DNA from: an uncultured Streptomyces sp.
Lineage (GTDB): Bacteria > Actinomycetota > Actinomycetes > Streptomycetales > Streptomycetaceae
Assembly: GCF_947488945.1 (NCBI RefSeq)
Contig: NZ_CANLBS010000001.1
Location: 1 to 64,000, forward strand
Reading direction: 5' to 3'
Length of the DNA: 64,000 nt
Below are positions 38,420 through 47,613 of the stretch, piece after piece. How positions within the stretch are numbered: position 1 is the first letter of the stretch; every line of letters starts with the position of its first letter. The notes beneath the pieces were generated by a model. The model was given only the letters and a program-made list of their open reading frames with translations, ran no database searches and was not told the origin of the DNA. A program made the translations under genes and the position numbers.

Positions 38420-38773
38420 TCAGCCCGCCGTGACCCGGACCTTCGGGGTTCCGTCCGGGCCGGCCAGGAACACCGGGGTGTCCGCGCCGCCGAGGTCGCG
38501 CACCGCCGCCCGGTCCGCGTCCGACGGGGCCTCGGCCTCGGAGACGACCGCCGCGGCCTCCAGCGAGGTCGCGCCGCTGGCCACCGCCATCGCCACCGCC
38601 GTCTGCAGCGCGCTGAGCCTCAGCGACTCCAGGGCGACCGTCCCGGCGACGTAGGTGCGGCCCGTCTCGTCCCGCACGGCGGCCCCCTCGGGCACCCCGT
38701 TGCGGGCACGGGCGCTGCGCGCCAGCGTGATGATCTTGCGGTCCTCGGCGCCGAGGTCGGTGGAGTCAGTCAT
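38420..38773 (-). CDS. Cytidine-deaminase-fold protein lacking zinc ligands
   Basis: A 117-residue protein that aligns with the cytidine deaminase core (DRKIITLARSARARNG, DETGRTYVAGTVALESL, SALQTAVAMAVASGA, EAAAVVSEA). The catalytic C/H-A-E motif is replaced by ALQ, and the later PCxxC zinc pair is absent (EAPSDADRAAVRDLGG), so the chain contains no Cys at all and should not be a working deaminase. It lies in the conserved era-to-phoH neighbourhood. Streptomycete homologues are often labelled cytidine deaminase; a binding or regulatory role is more likely. ATG 38773. Confidence 0.75.
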   Translation of the reverse strand: MTDSTDLGAEDRKIITLARSARARNGVPEGAAVRDETGRTYVAGTVALESLRLSALQTAVAMAVASGATSLEAAAVVSEAEAPSDADRAAVRDLGGADTPVFLAGPDGTPKVRVTAG

Positions 38774-39025
38774 GCGCCGAGCATACGAAGCGGCGGACGT
38801 CCGAGCGGGCCGGGGGTGACGTCGGCGGGGCGCAACCGTCGTGTCCGACCACGCTACGAGGAAGGGTCGGCCTTGGTGTCCCCACCCGATCGCCGCCGCC
38901 TGCGGATCGGCGATCATCGCGTCGTCCACACCCTGGATCAGGGCGAACTGGTCGTCTGGGTGATCCGCCCCGGACACCGCTCCACCGTGTACGGGGCGTG
39001 GCGTCCCACCCGGCGCCCCCGCCCC

Positions 39026-39382
39026 CTACGGACGGTCGAGCCGGAGCCGTTCGGCCTTGGGGAGGCCGGCCACCACCAGGTCGTAGCTGTCCTCGATCAG
39101 CTCCCGGACCGTCCGGGCGGGGAGGGAGCCGACGGTGACGGTGTTCCAGTGGCGCTTGTTCATGTGCCAGCCCGGAACGATCACCTCCGGGTGCTCGGCG
39201 CGCAGCCGTACCGCGTCGTCCGGGTCGCACTTGAGGTTGACCGTCAGCGGGCGGGCGTCCAGGGCGGTGAGGGCGAACATCTTGCCCCGCACCTTGAAGA
39301 CCGAGGTCTCGGGCCCGAAGGGGAACTCCTCGACGCTCGCGTTGAGGCCCAGGCACAGGGCCCGCAGCCGGTCGGCCCTCAT
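39026..39382 (-). CDS. MmcQ/YjbR-family protein
   Basis: A 118-residue protein of the MmcQ/YjbR family with the CyaY-like double-wing fold: [57 protein letters not shown] and DLVVAGLPK at the end. Family members are described as DNA-binding but without a firm function. Its ATG overlaps the CorC stop by 4 bases (ATGA), so it is the last gene of the phoH-ybeY-corC-mmcQ string and translationally coupled. Confidence 0.9.
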   Translation of the reverse strand: MRADRLRALCLGLNASVEEFPFGPETSVFKVRGKMFALTALDARPLTVNLKCDPDDAVRLRAEHPEVIVPGWHMNKRHWNTVTVGSLPARTVRELIEDSYDLVVAGLPKAERLRLDRP

Positions 39383-40662
39383 GAGGTTGTCGCCCCCTCG
39401 GGTTCGACCAGTACCGTCACGATCTTGTTCCTGCGGCCCGCCGGCGACTCCGCGGTGAGGCGCAGCTTGCGTCCGTCGGGCAGGTCCACCACCGAGGTGG
39501 CGCCGGCGATCGGGACCCGTCCGAGGGCCTTGGCGAGCAGTCCGCCGACGGTCTCCACGTCCTCGTCGTCGTACTCGTCGAAGCCGAACAGTTCCCCGAG
39601 GTCGCCGATGTCGAGCCGCGCGGTGACCCGGTAGCAGCCGTTCTCCAGCTCCTGGACCGGCGGGAGTTCACGGTCGTACTCGTCGGTGATCTCGCCGACG
39701 ATCTCTTCGAGGATGTCCTCGATGGTGACGATGCCCGCGGTGCCGCCGTACTCGTCGATGACGACGGCGACGTGCGTGCGGTCCTGCTGCATCTCGCGCA
39801 GCAGATCGTCCGCGTTCTTGGTGTCCGGGACGAAGGCGGCCGGCCGCATCGCCGTGGAGACCGGGTCGGACTCGGACTCGCGGTTGATGTGGGTCTTGCG
39901 GACCAGGTCCTTCAGATACACGATGCCGACGACGTCGTCCTCGCTCTCCCCGGTCACCGGGATGCGGGAGAAGCCGGAGCGCAGCGCGAGGGTGAGCGCC
40001 TGACGGACCGTCTTGTACCGCTCGATGCAGACCAGGTCGGTGCGCGGCACCATGACCTCGCGGACCAGGGTGTCGCCGAGCTCGAAGACGGAGTGCACCA
40101 TACGGCGCTCGTCGTCCTCGATCAGCGACTCCGCCTCGGCCAGGTCGACCATGGCGCGCAGTTCGGCCTCGCTGGCGAACGGTCCCTTGCGGAACCCCTT
40201 GCCGGGGGTGAGCGCGTTGCCGAGGAGGATCAGCAGTTGCGGGATCGGACCCATGATCCTGGCCAGCGGCAGCAGCACGTAGGCGGCGGCCGTGGAGGTG
40301 TTCAGCGGGTGCTGGCGGCCGATGGTGCGCGGCGAGACCCCGATGGCCACGTAGCTGACGAGGACCATGACGCCCATCGCGACGGCCAGCGCCTCCCAGG
40401 TCTCCTGGAACTCCTGGACGCAGGCGTACGTGACGAGGACGCCGGCCGACATCTCGCAGGCGACCCGCACCAGCAGGGCGACGTTGAGGTAGCGCGTGGG
40501 GTCGGCGGCGACCTGTTCCAGCTTGGCGCTGCCGCGACGGCCGGCACGGACCGCCTCGGCGGCGCGGAAGCTGGACATCCGGGCGAGGCCGGTCTCGGCG
40601 CACGCGGCGAGCCAGCCGACCATGATCAGCAGGACGGCGCCGGTGACGAGTGGGACGCTCAC
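39379..40662 (-). CDS. CorC/HlyC-type hemolysin-family membrane protein (DUF21-CBS)
   Basis: A 427-residue membrane protein with an N-terminal DUF21 (CNNM-like) domain of about 4 hydrophobic segments ([49 protein letters not shown]), two CBS domains (about 205-325: [50 protein letters not shown]) and the C-terminal CorC_HlyC domain. The CBS pair probably binds ATP or another adenosine nucleotide; relatives export magnesium or sodium. The GTG start overlaps the ybeY stop (GTGA) and the stop overlaps mmcQ (ATGA), so all three are coupled. Confidence 0.92.
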   Translation of the reverse strand: MSVPLVTGAVLLIMVGWLAACAETGLARMSSFRAAEAVRAGRRGSAKLEQVAADPTRYLNVALLVRVACEMSAGVLVTYACVQEFQETWEALAVAMGVMVLVSYVAIGVSPRTIGRQHPLNTSTAAAYVLLPLARIMGPIPQLLILLGNALTPGKGFRKGPFASEAELRAMVDLAEAESLIEDDERRMVHSVFELGDTLVREVMVPRTDLVCIERYKTVRQALTLALRSGFSRIPVTGESEDDVVGIVYLKDLVRKTHINRESESDPVSTAMRPAAFVPDTKNADDLLREMQQDRTHVAVVIDEYGGTAGIVTIEDILEEIVGEITDEYDRELPPVQELENGCYRVTARLDIGDLGELFGFDEYDDEDVETVGGLLAKALGRVPIAGATSVVDLPDGRKLRLTAESPAGRRNKIVTVLVEPEGATTS

Positions 40663-41156
40663 GAGACCGTCGGGGCCGGAGAGGGCCCGGTGAGCCCGCG
40701 CTCGCCGCGCCAGCCGTCCACGATGGCGGCCTGGAGGCCGAACATCTCGGCCTTCTCGTCCGGTTCCTCGTGGTCGTAGCCCAGCAGGTGCAGCACCCCG
40801 TGGACGGTCAGGAGCTGGAGCTCCTCGTCCATGGAGTGCTGCGTCCCGGCCTCTTCGCCCTGCTTCTTGGCGACCTCGGGGCAGAGCACGATGTCCCCGA
40901 GGAGCCCCTGCGGGGGCTCCTCGTCGTCCTTGGCCGGCGGGCGGAGCTCGTCCATCGGGAAGGACATGACATCGGTCGGACCCGGCAGGTCCATCCACTG
41001 GATGTGGAGCTGCTCCATGGCGTCGGCGTCCACGACGATCACCGAGAGTTCGGACAGCGGGTGGATCCGCATCCGGGCGAGCGCGTAGCGGGCGATGTCG
41101 AGGATCGCCTGCTCGTCGACCTCGGTTCCGGACTCGTTGTTGACGTCGATCGACAT
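40659..41156 (-). CDS. ybeY: Endoribonuclease YbeY
   Basis: A 165-residue zinc endoribonuclease needed for 16S rRNA 3'-end maturation and ribosome quality control. The metal motif [11 protein letters not shown] spans H119, H123 and H129. Other marks: IDVNNESG at the N-terminus, [15 protein letters not shown] and [14 protein letters not shown] 41156. It overlaps corC by 4 bases downstream and lies 9 bases after phoH, the conserved order phoH-ybeY-corC. Confidence 0.95.
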   Translation of the reverse strand: MSIDVNNESGTEVDEQAILDIARYALARMRIHPLSELSVIVVDADAMEQLHIQWMDLPGPTDVMSFPMDELRPPAKDDEEPPQGLLGDIVLCPEVAKKQGEEAGTQHSMDEELQLLTVHGVLHLLGYDHEEPDEKAEMFGLQAAIVDGWRGERGLTGPSPAPTVS

Positions 41157-41165
41157 GGTGTGGCG

Positions 41166-42197
41166 CTACTGCTTCCCGTTGCGGCCTTCGCGGCCCTGTG
41201 CCTGGTCGTACTTCTCGTACGCGTCGACGATACGGCCGACGAGCTTGTGCCGGACGACATCCTGGGAGGTGAGCCGGGAGAAGTGCACGTCCTCCACGTC
41301 CTCCAGGATGGCCTGGACCTGTCGCAGACCGCTCTTGGTACCGCTCGGCAGGTCGACCTGGGTGACGTCACCGGTGATGACGATCTTCGAGTCGAAGCCG
41401 AGGCGGGTCAGGAACATCTTCATCTGCTCGGCGCTGGTGTTCTGCGCCTCGTCCAGGATGATGAACGCGTCATTGAGGGTCCGGCCCCGCATGTAGGCCA
41501 GCGGCGCGACCTCGATGGTGCCCGCCGCCATCAGGCGCGGGATCGAGTCGGGGTCGAGCATGTCGTGCAGGGCGTCGTAGAGCGGCCTCAGGTACGGGTC
41601 GATCTTGTCGAAGAGGGTGCCGGGCAGGAAGCCGAGCCGTTCCCCCGCCTCGACGGCCGGCCGGGTCAGGATGATCCGGCTGACCTGCTTGGACTGGAGC
41701 GCCTGGACCGCCTTGGCCATCGCCAGGTACGTCTTGCCGGTACCGGCGGGGCCGATGCCGAAGACGATCGTGTGCTTGTCGATCGCGTCGACGTACCGCT
41801 TCTGGTTGAGCGTCTTCGGTCGGATCGTGCGGCCGCGGTTGGAGAGGATGTTCTGCGTCAGCACTTCGGCGGGCGTCTCGCCGCCGGGCTCCCCCTCGCC
41901 GCTCGCCCCGGCCCTGAGCATGGCGATCGAGCGTTCCACCGCATCCTCCGTCATCGGCTGACCGGTGCGCAGCACCAGCATCATCTCGTCGAACAAACGC
42001 TGGATCAGGGCCACGTCGGCGGGGTCGCCGGTGGCGCTGATCTCATTGCCCCGGACATGGATGTCGGCGGCCGGGAACGCCGTCTCGATCACGCGCAACA
42101 GCGAGTCGCCCGATCCGAGGAGCATCACCATGGGGTGAGCGGCCGGAATCCTGATGTGGGCGCGGGCCTGCGGCTGGTGTGTGGGTGTCTGAGTCAT
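41166..42197 (-). CDS. PhoH-like ATPase
   Basis: A 343-residue PhoH-family ATPase. An N-terminal KH-like or PIN-free region (VMLLGSGDSLLRVIETAF, MLVLRTGQ) precedes the P-loop domain: Walker A GPAGTGKTYLA (about 148-155), Walker B IILDEAQN, ITGDVTQVDLP and the FSRLTSQDVVRHKLVGRI arm. Substrates are unproven; PhoH proteins are thought to act on RNA and sit beside ybeY in most actinomycetes and firmicutes. ATG 42197 has GAGGG about 7 bases upstream. First gene of the phoH-ybeY-corC-mmcQ operon. Confidence 0.93.
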   Translation of the reverse strand: MTQTPTHQPQARAHIRIPAAHPMVMLLGSGDSLLRVIETAFPAADIHVRGNEISATGDPADVALIQRLFDEMMLVLRTGQPMTEDAVERSIAMLRAGASGEGEPGGETPAEVLTQNILSNRGRTIRPKTLNQKRYVDAIDKHTIVFGIGPAGTGKTYLAMAKAVQALQSKQVSRIILTRPAVEAGERLGFLPGTLFDKIDPYLRPLYDALHDMLDPDSIPRLMAAGTIEVAPLAYMRGRTLNDAFIILDEAQNTSAEQMKMFLTRLGFDSKIVITGDVTQVDLPSGTKSGLRQVQAILEDVEDVHFSRLTSQDVVRHKLVGRIVDAYEKYDQAQGREGRNGKQ

Positions 42198-42328
42198 GGG
42201 CCGGCCCTCGGGCCTGCGCATACCTCCCGTTGCAGGGTTCTCGCTGCTCGACAACCTCTGGCCTCCCAGCCTACGACTCGGCGCCGACAGTGCCGAGGTG
42301 TTTTACGGAGCCCCATCATCGCCCGGAG

Positions 42329-42351
42329 CCCCTGGGCGGGCCGCCCAGGGG
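42329..42351. terminator. Hairpin after the PfkB kinase gene
   Basis: CCCCTGGGC (42329-42337) pairs perfectly with GCCCAGGGG (42343-42351) around GGGCC, which can add one more pair. It lies about 50 bases beyond the kinase stop. Confidence 0.65.
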
Positions 42352-42402
42352 TGCGCTCCGGGGTGCCCCGGTGGCGCGTCAAGGGGCGCCTCCGGGGGTG
42401 CT

Positions 42403-43515
42403 TCAGGGCGTGCGGAAGCCGATCGTGGGCACGGCCCGCCGCAGCGGCCAGGCGCGGTCGGCGGACGGCAGCAGCCGCTCCAGGAAGGCGTACCGCTCCA
42501 GAGCGGCCGGGTCCTGGCCGGCGCAGGTGCGCACCCGCTGCCACCATCCGGCGATCTCGGCCCAGCCGGGGGCGGAGAGCGAGCCGCCGAACTCCTGCAC
42601 GGACAGGGCGGCGGTGAGCCCGGCGAAGGCGAGCCGGTCGGCCAGCGGCCAGCCGGCCAGGGTGCCGGTGACGAATCCGGCCACGAAGACGTCGCCCGCC
42701 CCGGTCGGGTCGAGCGCCTCCACGTCGATGGCGGGCACCTCGGCGGCGGTCCCGGTCCGCCCGTCGACCGCGTACGCCCCGTCGGCGCCCAGGGTGACGA
42801 CGGCGAGCGGCACCCGTTCGGCCAGGGCGTGGGCGGCGGCGCGGGGGCAGTCGCGGCGGGTGTAGCGCATGGCCTCCTCGGCGTTGGGGAGGAAGGCCGC
42901 GCAGTGCTCCAGGTCGGGGAGGGCGTCGAGGTCCCAGCGGCCGGTCTCGTCCCAGCCGACGTCGGCGAAGATCAGCGCACCGTGGCGGGCGGCGGCGGCC
43001 ACCCACGGCTCGCGGCGGCCCGGCGCGAGCGAGGCAACGGCGGCCCTGGCACGGGGCGGGCAGCGCGGGAAGACGACTCCGGGCGCCGCGGCGGGCCCGG
43101 AGGCCGGGGCGGGGGCCTCGTGGCCGTGCGAGACCATGGTGCGTTCGCCCTCGTACGCCATGGAGACGGTGACCGGGGAGTGCCAGCCGGGCACGGTGTG
43201 GGACATCGAGAGGTCGATGCCCTCGCCCTGTTCGAGGGCGTCCCAGCAGTACTCGCCGTAGTGGTCGTCGCCGAACGCGGCCGCCAGCGAGGTGCGCAGC
43301 CCGAGCCGGGCGAGCGCGGTCGCCATGTTGGCGACGCCGCCGGGACTGGAGCCCATCCCCCGGGCCCAGGACTCCGTCCCGCGCACCGGTGCGCTGTCCA
43401 GGCCGGTGAAGATGATGTCGAGGAACACCGTGCCCGTCAGGAAGACGTCGCAGGCGGGGTCCTGAGGGGCCCGCAGCCCGCCGAGCGGGTCGATCCCCGG
43501 GTTGTCCGTGTCCAC
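42403..43515 (-). CDS. PfkB-family carbohydrate or nucleoside kinase
   Basis: A 370-residue ribokinase-like kinase. PfkB signature 1 is SSPGGVANMATALARLGL and signature 2 is DPTGAGDVFVAGFV with the catalytic Asp in GAGD. The ADP-binding region (VVTLGADGAYAV) and GFGDDHYGEY complete it. It phosphorylates a sugar or nucleoside-like hydroxyl; the exact substrate is unknown. The GTG at 43515 has GGAG 6 bases upstream. Upstream lie two GCATAAACAT direct repeats and a Crp-like site, suggesting regulated sugar metabolism. Confidence 0.9.
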   Translation of the reverse strand: MDTDNPGIDPLGGLRAPQDPACDVFLTGTVFLDIIFTGLDSAPVRGTESWARGMGSSPGGVANMATALARLGLRTSLAAAFGDDHYGEYCWDALEQGEGIDLSMSHTVPGWHSPVTVSMAYEGERTMVSHGHEAPAPASGPAAAPGVVFPRCPPRARAAVASLAPGRREPWVAAAARHGALIFADVGWDETGRWDLDALPDLEHCAAFLPNAEEAMRYTRRDCPRAAAHALAERVPLAVVTLGADGAYAVDGRTGTAAEVPAIDVEALDPTGAGDVFVAGFVTGTLAGWPLADRLAFAGLTAALSVQEFGGSLSAPGWAEIAGWWQRVRTCAGQDPAALERYAFLERLLPSADRAWPLRRAVPTIGFRTP

Positions 43516-43624
43516 CGTGCGCTCCCCGGCTTGGCTGGTCCGAACTGTGCCGATCCGGCCAGTCTGCACGATGCGGGGGCTCCGCCGCGGACTCTTCGTT
43601 TCCGCACTTCCACCTGGCTGACCT

Positions 43625-43667
43625 GCATAAACATGCGCTTTTACCCCGACCCTTCCAGCATAAACAT
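43625..43667. repeat. GCATAAACAT direct repeat pair, candidate operator
   Basis: GCATAAACAT occurs at 43625-43634 and 43658-43667, 33 bases apart (about three helical turns), in the gap between the divergent kinase and MFS genes. Read on the complement it is ATGTTTATGC. Same-face direct repeats fit a DeoR- or ROK-type regulator; none is encoded next to them. Confidence 0.55.
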
Positions 43668-43670
43668 ACA

Positions 43671-43686
43671 TGTGACGCGGATCACT
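43671..43686. promoter_or_regulatory. Crp-like dyad
   Basis: TGTGACGCGGATCACT fits TGTGA-N6-TCACT and begins three bases after the second GCATAAACAT repeat. A cyclic-AMP receptor site here would suit control of a sugar kinase. Confidence 0.35.
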
Positions 43687-43891
43687 CATGTCTGGCTTTC
43701 GGCGGGCTGTGCGTGCTTGATACAAATTGGCCCGCGAGCACCGTGGGGCATCAAGCCGACGAGTCGCACATCTCCCCCTTCCTCAGGTCTCCTCGGGACC
43801 GATTCGCCCTGCCCCGCCGCGCTCCACCCTCCGCACCACCCCTCCCGCTCCTCCCCTCCCTGCCTTCTTCGGCATGTCTTCAGGAACGCCC

Positions 43892-45250
43892 ATGTCCTCG
43901 CGCCCCCGCGCCGCGTGGCCCCTGGTCGCCGTGTTCACCGCCGGTTACCTCGCCGCCTATCTGCTGCCCACCCTCGTCGGCCGCCTCAGCGCCCATCTGG
44001 GCCTCGACTCCACCGAAGCCGGGCTGGTGGGCAGTGCGCTGCTGCTGAGCTCCGCGTCGGCCGGATTCACCCTCGCCGGCCGGGTCGAACGGTTCGGGCC
44101 GGGCCGGGCGGCCCGCGCGGGACTGCTGCTGGCGACCGTCGGGTACGGGTGCGCGGCGCTGACCACATCCGTGCCGCTGGTCATCGCCGGCGCGGTCGTG
44201 GGCGGGTTCGGATCGGGCACCGCGACGGCGGTGGCGGCCTCCGGCATCGCCGCCCAGCACGACCCGCACCGCGCCTCCTCGCTCGGGCTGCTCAGTGTCT
44301 CCGCCACCGCGGGCGCGCTGTACCTGACCGTCCCTCACCTGGGCGGCGGCCACCGGCTTCCCTTCGCCGCACTCGCGCTGGTGGCGCTGCTGGTCCAGCC
44401 GGCCGCGTCCCGGCTGGGCGTCCCCGCTCCCGCGGAGAGCTCCGGACCGGTCGCCGGCCGGCTGCCGCACCGGCGTTCGGGACTGGTGCTGGCCGGCGGC
44501 ATGCTCGTCTGGTCGATGGCGCAGAACGCCCTGTGGGGTGTCAGCAGCCGCATCGGCGTCAGCCAGGTGGGCCTGACCGAGGTCACCGTCGGAGCCGTGT
44601 TCGCCGTCGCGCTCGGCGCGGGACTGCTCGGGGTCATGGGCGCCGGCGCGCTCGGTGCCCGGCTCGGCCGCGCGTTCCCCATCGGGGCCGGCACCACGGT
44701 CATCGCGGCGTCCATCGTGCTCAGCTCCTCGGCACGGGGCCTCGGCTCCTTCGCCACCGGCGAGATCCTGTGGAACACCGTCTACCCGGTGGTGCTGTCG
44801 TACCTGATCGGGCTGGCCGCCTCCCTCGACGTGCGCGGCCGGTGGGCGGTGCTGGCGGGTTCCGCCTCGTCCGTCGGGGTGGCCTGCGGGCCGGTGCTGG
44901 GCAGTGTGCTGTCCGAGGGTGCGGGCTTCCCGGCGATGGGCGTGGTCCTCGGGGTGGCGACGCTGCTGGTGGCGGTCCCCGTCACCGCGGTGGCGCTGCA
45001 CACCGGTGGGCGTCCGCTGGTGCCCGGTTCGGTCCGCCGCCGCGGCGGCGCCCCGGCGGCGCTGCTGGCCGCGACGACCGGCGGCCTGCCCGGTGCGGTG
45101 CCCAAGCTGGGCTCGCCCGAACAGGCCGTCGCGGAGATCGCGGTGCCCGCGCTGCGCCGCCGTCGTCCGCTGCGCAGCGCGTTCCGGACGGCCGGTCCGG
45201 ACGGCGGGGCGGGTCAGTCGAACGCGTACGCCTCGACCTCGGCCAGGTAG
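43892..45250 (+). CDS. MFS transporter
   Basis: A 452-residue protein with about 12 hydrophobic segments of the DHA1/YcaD-like MFS type: AWPLVAVFTAGYLAAYLLPTLVG, GRVERFGPGRAARAG after TM2, GGFGSGTATAVAASG, NALWGVSSRIGVSQ at the central loop and SYLIGLAASLDVRGRW. The C-terminus after residue 380 is a long basic and Ala-rich cytosolic tail that overlaps the convergent deaminase gene by 37 bases. ATG 43892 with AGGA 6-7 bases upstream is preferred; ATG 43874 is also in frame. Substrate unknown. It is divergent from the PfkB kinase, so co-regulation is possible. Confidence 0.85.
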   Translation: MSSRPRAAWPLVAVFTAGYLAAYLLPTLVGRLSAHLGLDSTEAGLVGSALLLSSASAGFTLAGRVERFGPGRAARAGLLLATVGYGCAALTTSVPLVIAGAVVGGFGSGTATAVAASGIAAQHDPHRASSLGLLSVSATAGALYLTVPHLGGGHRLPFAALALVALLVQPAASRLGVPAPAESSGPVAGRLPHRRSGLVLAGGMLVWSMAQNALWGVSSRIGVSQVGLTEVTVGAVFAVALGAGLLGVMGAGALGARLGRAFPIGAGTTVIAASIVLSSSARGLGSFATGEILWNTVYPVVLSYLIGLAASLDVRGRWAVLAGSASSVGVACGPVLGSVLSEGAGFPAMGVVLGVATLLVAVPVTAVALHTGGRPLVPGSVRRRGGAPAALLAATTGGLPGAVPKLGSPEQAVAEIAVPALRRRRPLRSAFRTAGPDGGAGQSNAYASTSAR

Positions 45251-46206
45251 CGCGCCCGGCGCTCCTCGTCGTGGTCGAGGAAGGCCGCCTCGAAGGAGTT
45301 GCGGGCGAGGGTGCGCAGGTGCTCGCGGTCCAGGCCGAGCGCCTCGTGCACCGCGTGGAAGGTGTCTGCGACGTATCCGCCGAAGTAGGCCGGGTCGTCG
45401 GAGTTCACCGTGCACAGCAGGCCCGCGTCCATCATGGCCCGCAGCGGGTGCTCCTCCAGGACGTCGATGGCGCGCAGCCGGACGTTGGACAGCGGGCAGA
45501 GGGTGAGCGGGATCCGCTCGGAGACCAGCCGGTCCACCAGCTCCGGGTCCTCCATGCAGCGCAGCCCGTGGTCGATCCGCTCGACGCCGAGGACGTCCAG
45601 GGCTTCGCGGATGTACTCCGGGGGGCCCTCCTCGCCCGCGTGGGCGACCTTGCGCAGGCCGAGCGCGGCGGCGGCCTCGTACACCTCGCGGAACTTGGCG
45701 GGCGGGTGGCCGACCTCGGCGGAGTCGAGGCCCACGCCGGAGATGCGGTGCAGGTGCGGACCGGCCGCCTCCAGCGTCTCCATCGCCGACTCGGCGGACT
45801 GGTCGCGCAGGAAGCACATGATGAGCTGGGTGGAGATGCCGTGCTTCTCCTCGCTGCGGTCCAGCGCCCGGCCGAGTCCCTCGACGACGGTGCCGATCGG
45901 CACGCCCCGCGCGGTGTGGGCCTGCGGGTCGAAGAAGATCTCCGCGTGCCAGACGCCCTGGGCCGCCGCGCGGGTGAGGTAGGCGTCGGCGAGGTCGGCG
46001 AAGTCGTCCTCGGTCCGCAGTACGGCCATCAGCGCGTAGTAGAGGTCCAGGAAGCTCTGCAGGTCCTCGAAGAGGTACGCGGTGCGCAGCTCGTCGGTGC
46101 CGGCGTACGGGAGTGTCACCCCGTTGCGGCCGGCGAGCTCGAAGGCCAGCTCGGGTTCGAGGGTGCCTTCGATGTGGAGGTGGAGTTCTGCCTTGGGGAG
46201 GTGCAC
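45214..46206 (-). CDS. Adenosine/adenine deaminase-family protein
   Basis: A 330-residue amidohydrolase of the adenosine and AMP deaminase superfamily. The metal site is HLHIEGTLEPEL (H9, H11), HAGEEGPPEYI, DHGLRC and NSDDPAYF (catalytic Asp). The EGTLEPE wording and GVGLDSAEVGHPP segment are characteristic of the adenine/adenosine deaminases of COG1816. It releases ammonia from a purine in salvage. The GTG at 46206 lies 35 bases after the rnz stop on the same strand, so it is probably co-transcribed with rnz. Its 3' end overlaps the MFS tail by 37 bases. Confidence 0.88.
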   Translation of the reverse strand: MHLPKAELHLHIEGTLEPELAFELAGRNGVTLPYAGTDELRTAYLFEDLQSFLDLYYALMAVLRTEDDFADLADAYLTRAAAQGVWHAEIFFDPQAHTARGVPIGTVVEGLGRALDRSEEKHGISTQLIMCFLRDQSAESAMETLEAAGPHLHRISGVGLDSAEVGHPPAKFREVYEAAAALGLRKVAHAGEEGPPEYIREALDVLGVERIDHGLRCMEDPELVDRLVSERIPLTLCPLSNVRLRAIDVLEEHPLRAMMDAGLLCTVNSDDPAYFGGYVADTFHAVHEALGLDREHLRTLARNSFEAAFLDHDEERRARYLAEVEAYAFD

Positions 46207-46241
46207 GTCGTCTCGCTCACGAATGGTGGTGCTGGGGTGTC

Positions 46242-47150
46242 TCAGTGGTGCCGGGTGGGCACCGGAACGCGGATCAGGTCCTGGGCGACGGTCAGTTGCC
46301 CCTCGAACCCGGCGGCGCGGGCCTGGGCCTCGAAGAGGTCCGGTTCCGTGTACCGCTGGGAGAAGTGGGTCAGCACGAGGTGCCGTACGCCCGCTTCCCG
46401 TGCCACCCGGCCCGCCTGTCCGGCGGTCAGGTGGCCGTGGTCGGTGGCGAGCCGTTCGTCCTCGTCGAGGAAGGTCGACTCGATCACCAGCATGTCGCAG
46501 CCCTCGGCGAGGGCGTACACACCGTCGCACAGCCTGGTGTCCATCACGAAGGCGAACCGCTGGCCGCGGCGGCGTTCGGAGACGGCGTCGAGGGTGACGC
46601 CGCGCAGTTCGCCCGTGCGGCGGAGCAGGCCGACGTCCGGTCCCGCGATGCCGTGCTCGGCGAGGCGTCCGGGCAGCATCCGCCGGCTGTCGGGTTCGGT
46701 CAGCCGGTAGCCGTAGGACTCCACGGGGTGCGAGAGCCGGTGGGCGTCCAGGGTGTACGCGCCGGTGTCGGCGAGCACGCCGTCGGCGGCGACCGGGGTC
46801 TGGTGCAGCTCGACGGACTCGCGGTAGGCGGTGGCGTACCGGAGCCGGTCGAAGAAGTGCTGCCCGCTCGCCGGGTAGTGCGCGGTGACGGGGTGGGGCA
46901 CCCGGTCGAGGTTGATCCGCTGGATCACCCCCGCGAGCCCCAGCGCGTGGTCGCCGTGGAAGTGGGTGACGCAGATGCGGTTGATGTCGTGCGCGGCGAC
47001 CCCGGCGCGGAGCATCTGGCGCTGGGTGCCCTCGCCGGGGTCGAAGAGGATGCCCTCGCCGTCCCAGCGCAGCAGGTAGCCGTTGTGGTTGCGGTGCCGG
47101 GTCGGGACCTGGCTGGCGGTGCCGAGCACCACCAGTTCGCGTACGGACAT
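46242..47150 (-). CDS. rnz: Ribonuclease Z
   Basis: A 302-residue zinc metallo-beta-lactamase-fold endonuclease maturing tRNA 3' ends. Motif [12 protein letters not shown] (H63, H65, D67, H68), [10 protein letters not shown], the [15 protein letters not shown] motif, a conserved [16 protein letters not shown] and the late His in [15 protein letters not shown] and LTHFSQRY. Length is normal for the short form. ATG 47150. It precedes the adenosine deaminase gene by 35 bases and follows the HIT gene by 13 bases, part of the HIT-rnz-add string. Confidence 0.94.
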   Translation of the reverse strand: MSVRELVVLGTASQVPTRHRNHNGYLLRWDGEGILFDPGEGTQRQMLRAGVAAHDINRICVTHFHGDHALGLAGVIQRINLDRVPHPVTAHYPASGQHFFDRLRYATAYRESVELHQTPVAADGVLADTGAYTLDAHRLSHPVESYGYRLTEPDSRRMLPGRLAEHGIAGPDVGLLRRTGELRGVTLDAVSERRRGQRFAFVMDTRLCDGVYALAEGCDMLVIESTFLDEDERLATDHGHLTAGQAGRVAREAGVRHLVLTHFSQRYTEPDLFEAQARAAGFEGQLTVAQDLIRVPVPTRHH

Positions 47151-47163
47151 CGGTGGGGCGCCG

Positions 47164-47523
47164 CTAGCCGGGGGGCCACTGGAGGCCGCGGCCCCCGAGG
47201 ACGTGGGCGTGGGCGTGGAAGACGGTCTGGCCCGCTCCGGAACCGGTGTTGAACACCACGCGGTAGCCGCCGGCCTCGATCCCCTCGGCGGCGGCGACCT
47301 CGCCGGCCTCGCGCAGCACGTCGGCGGCGACCTCGGGTGCGGCGGCGGCCAGGGAGGCGGCGTCGGGGTGGTGGAGCCGCGGGATGACCAGGACGTGCGT
47401 GGGAGCCTGCGGGTTTATGTCGCGGAAGGCGACGGTGGTCGCGCTCTCGCGGACGATGGTCGCCGGGATGTCTCCCGAGACGATCTTGCAGAACAGACAG
47501 TCCGTCTGCGGTTCTCCCGCCAT
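47164..47523 (-). CDS. HIT-family nucleotide-binding protein
   Basis: A 119-residue HINT/PKCI-like protein. The active-site motif is HAHAHVLGG (H103, H105, H107), preceded by [20 protein letters not shown] and the N-terminal [15 protein letters not shown] zinc-type Cys pair. It likely hydrolyses AMP-linked phosphoramidates. ATG 47523. It ends 13 bases before rnz. Neighbouring rsmE lies 90 bases further upstream on the same strand. Confidence 0.93.
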   Translation of the reverse strand: MAGEPQTDCLFCKIVSGDIPATIVRESATTVAFRDINPQAPTHVLVIPRLHHPDAASLAAAAPEVAADVLREAGEVAAAEGIEAGGYRVVFNTGSGAGQTVFHAHAHVLGGRGLQWPPG

Positions 47524-47613
47524 GGGCCGGCCTCCTCGTTCGCTGGTGATCCCTTACCGGCATCGTATCCGGGCCCGCCGCCGGCGCGGCGGCCCCGGGC
47601 GGCGGGCGGGCCG

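Larger units (their letters stand above)
43516..43891. other. Divergent promoter region of kinase and MFS genes
   Basis: This 376-base stretch holds no gene. It contains the paired GCATAAACAT repeats, the Crp-like dyad, and a pyrimidine-rich segment (about 43780-43865) leading to the MFS gene. Confidence 0.55.

Noticed and set aside
42196..46710. 1504-codon plus-strand frame
   Set aside because: Spans the antisense of the kinase, runs through the MFS gene in another frame and is antisense to the deaminase; no domain and no ribosome site.
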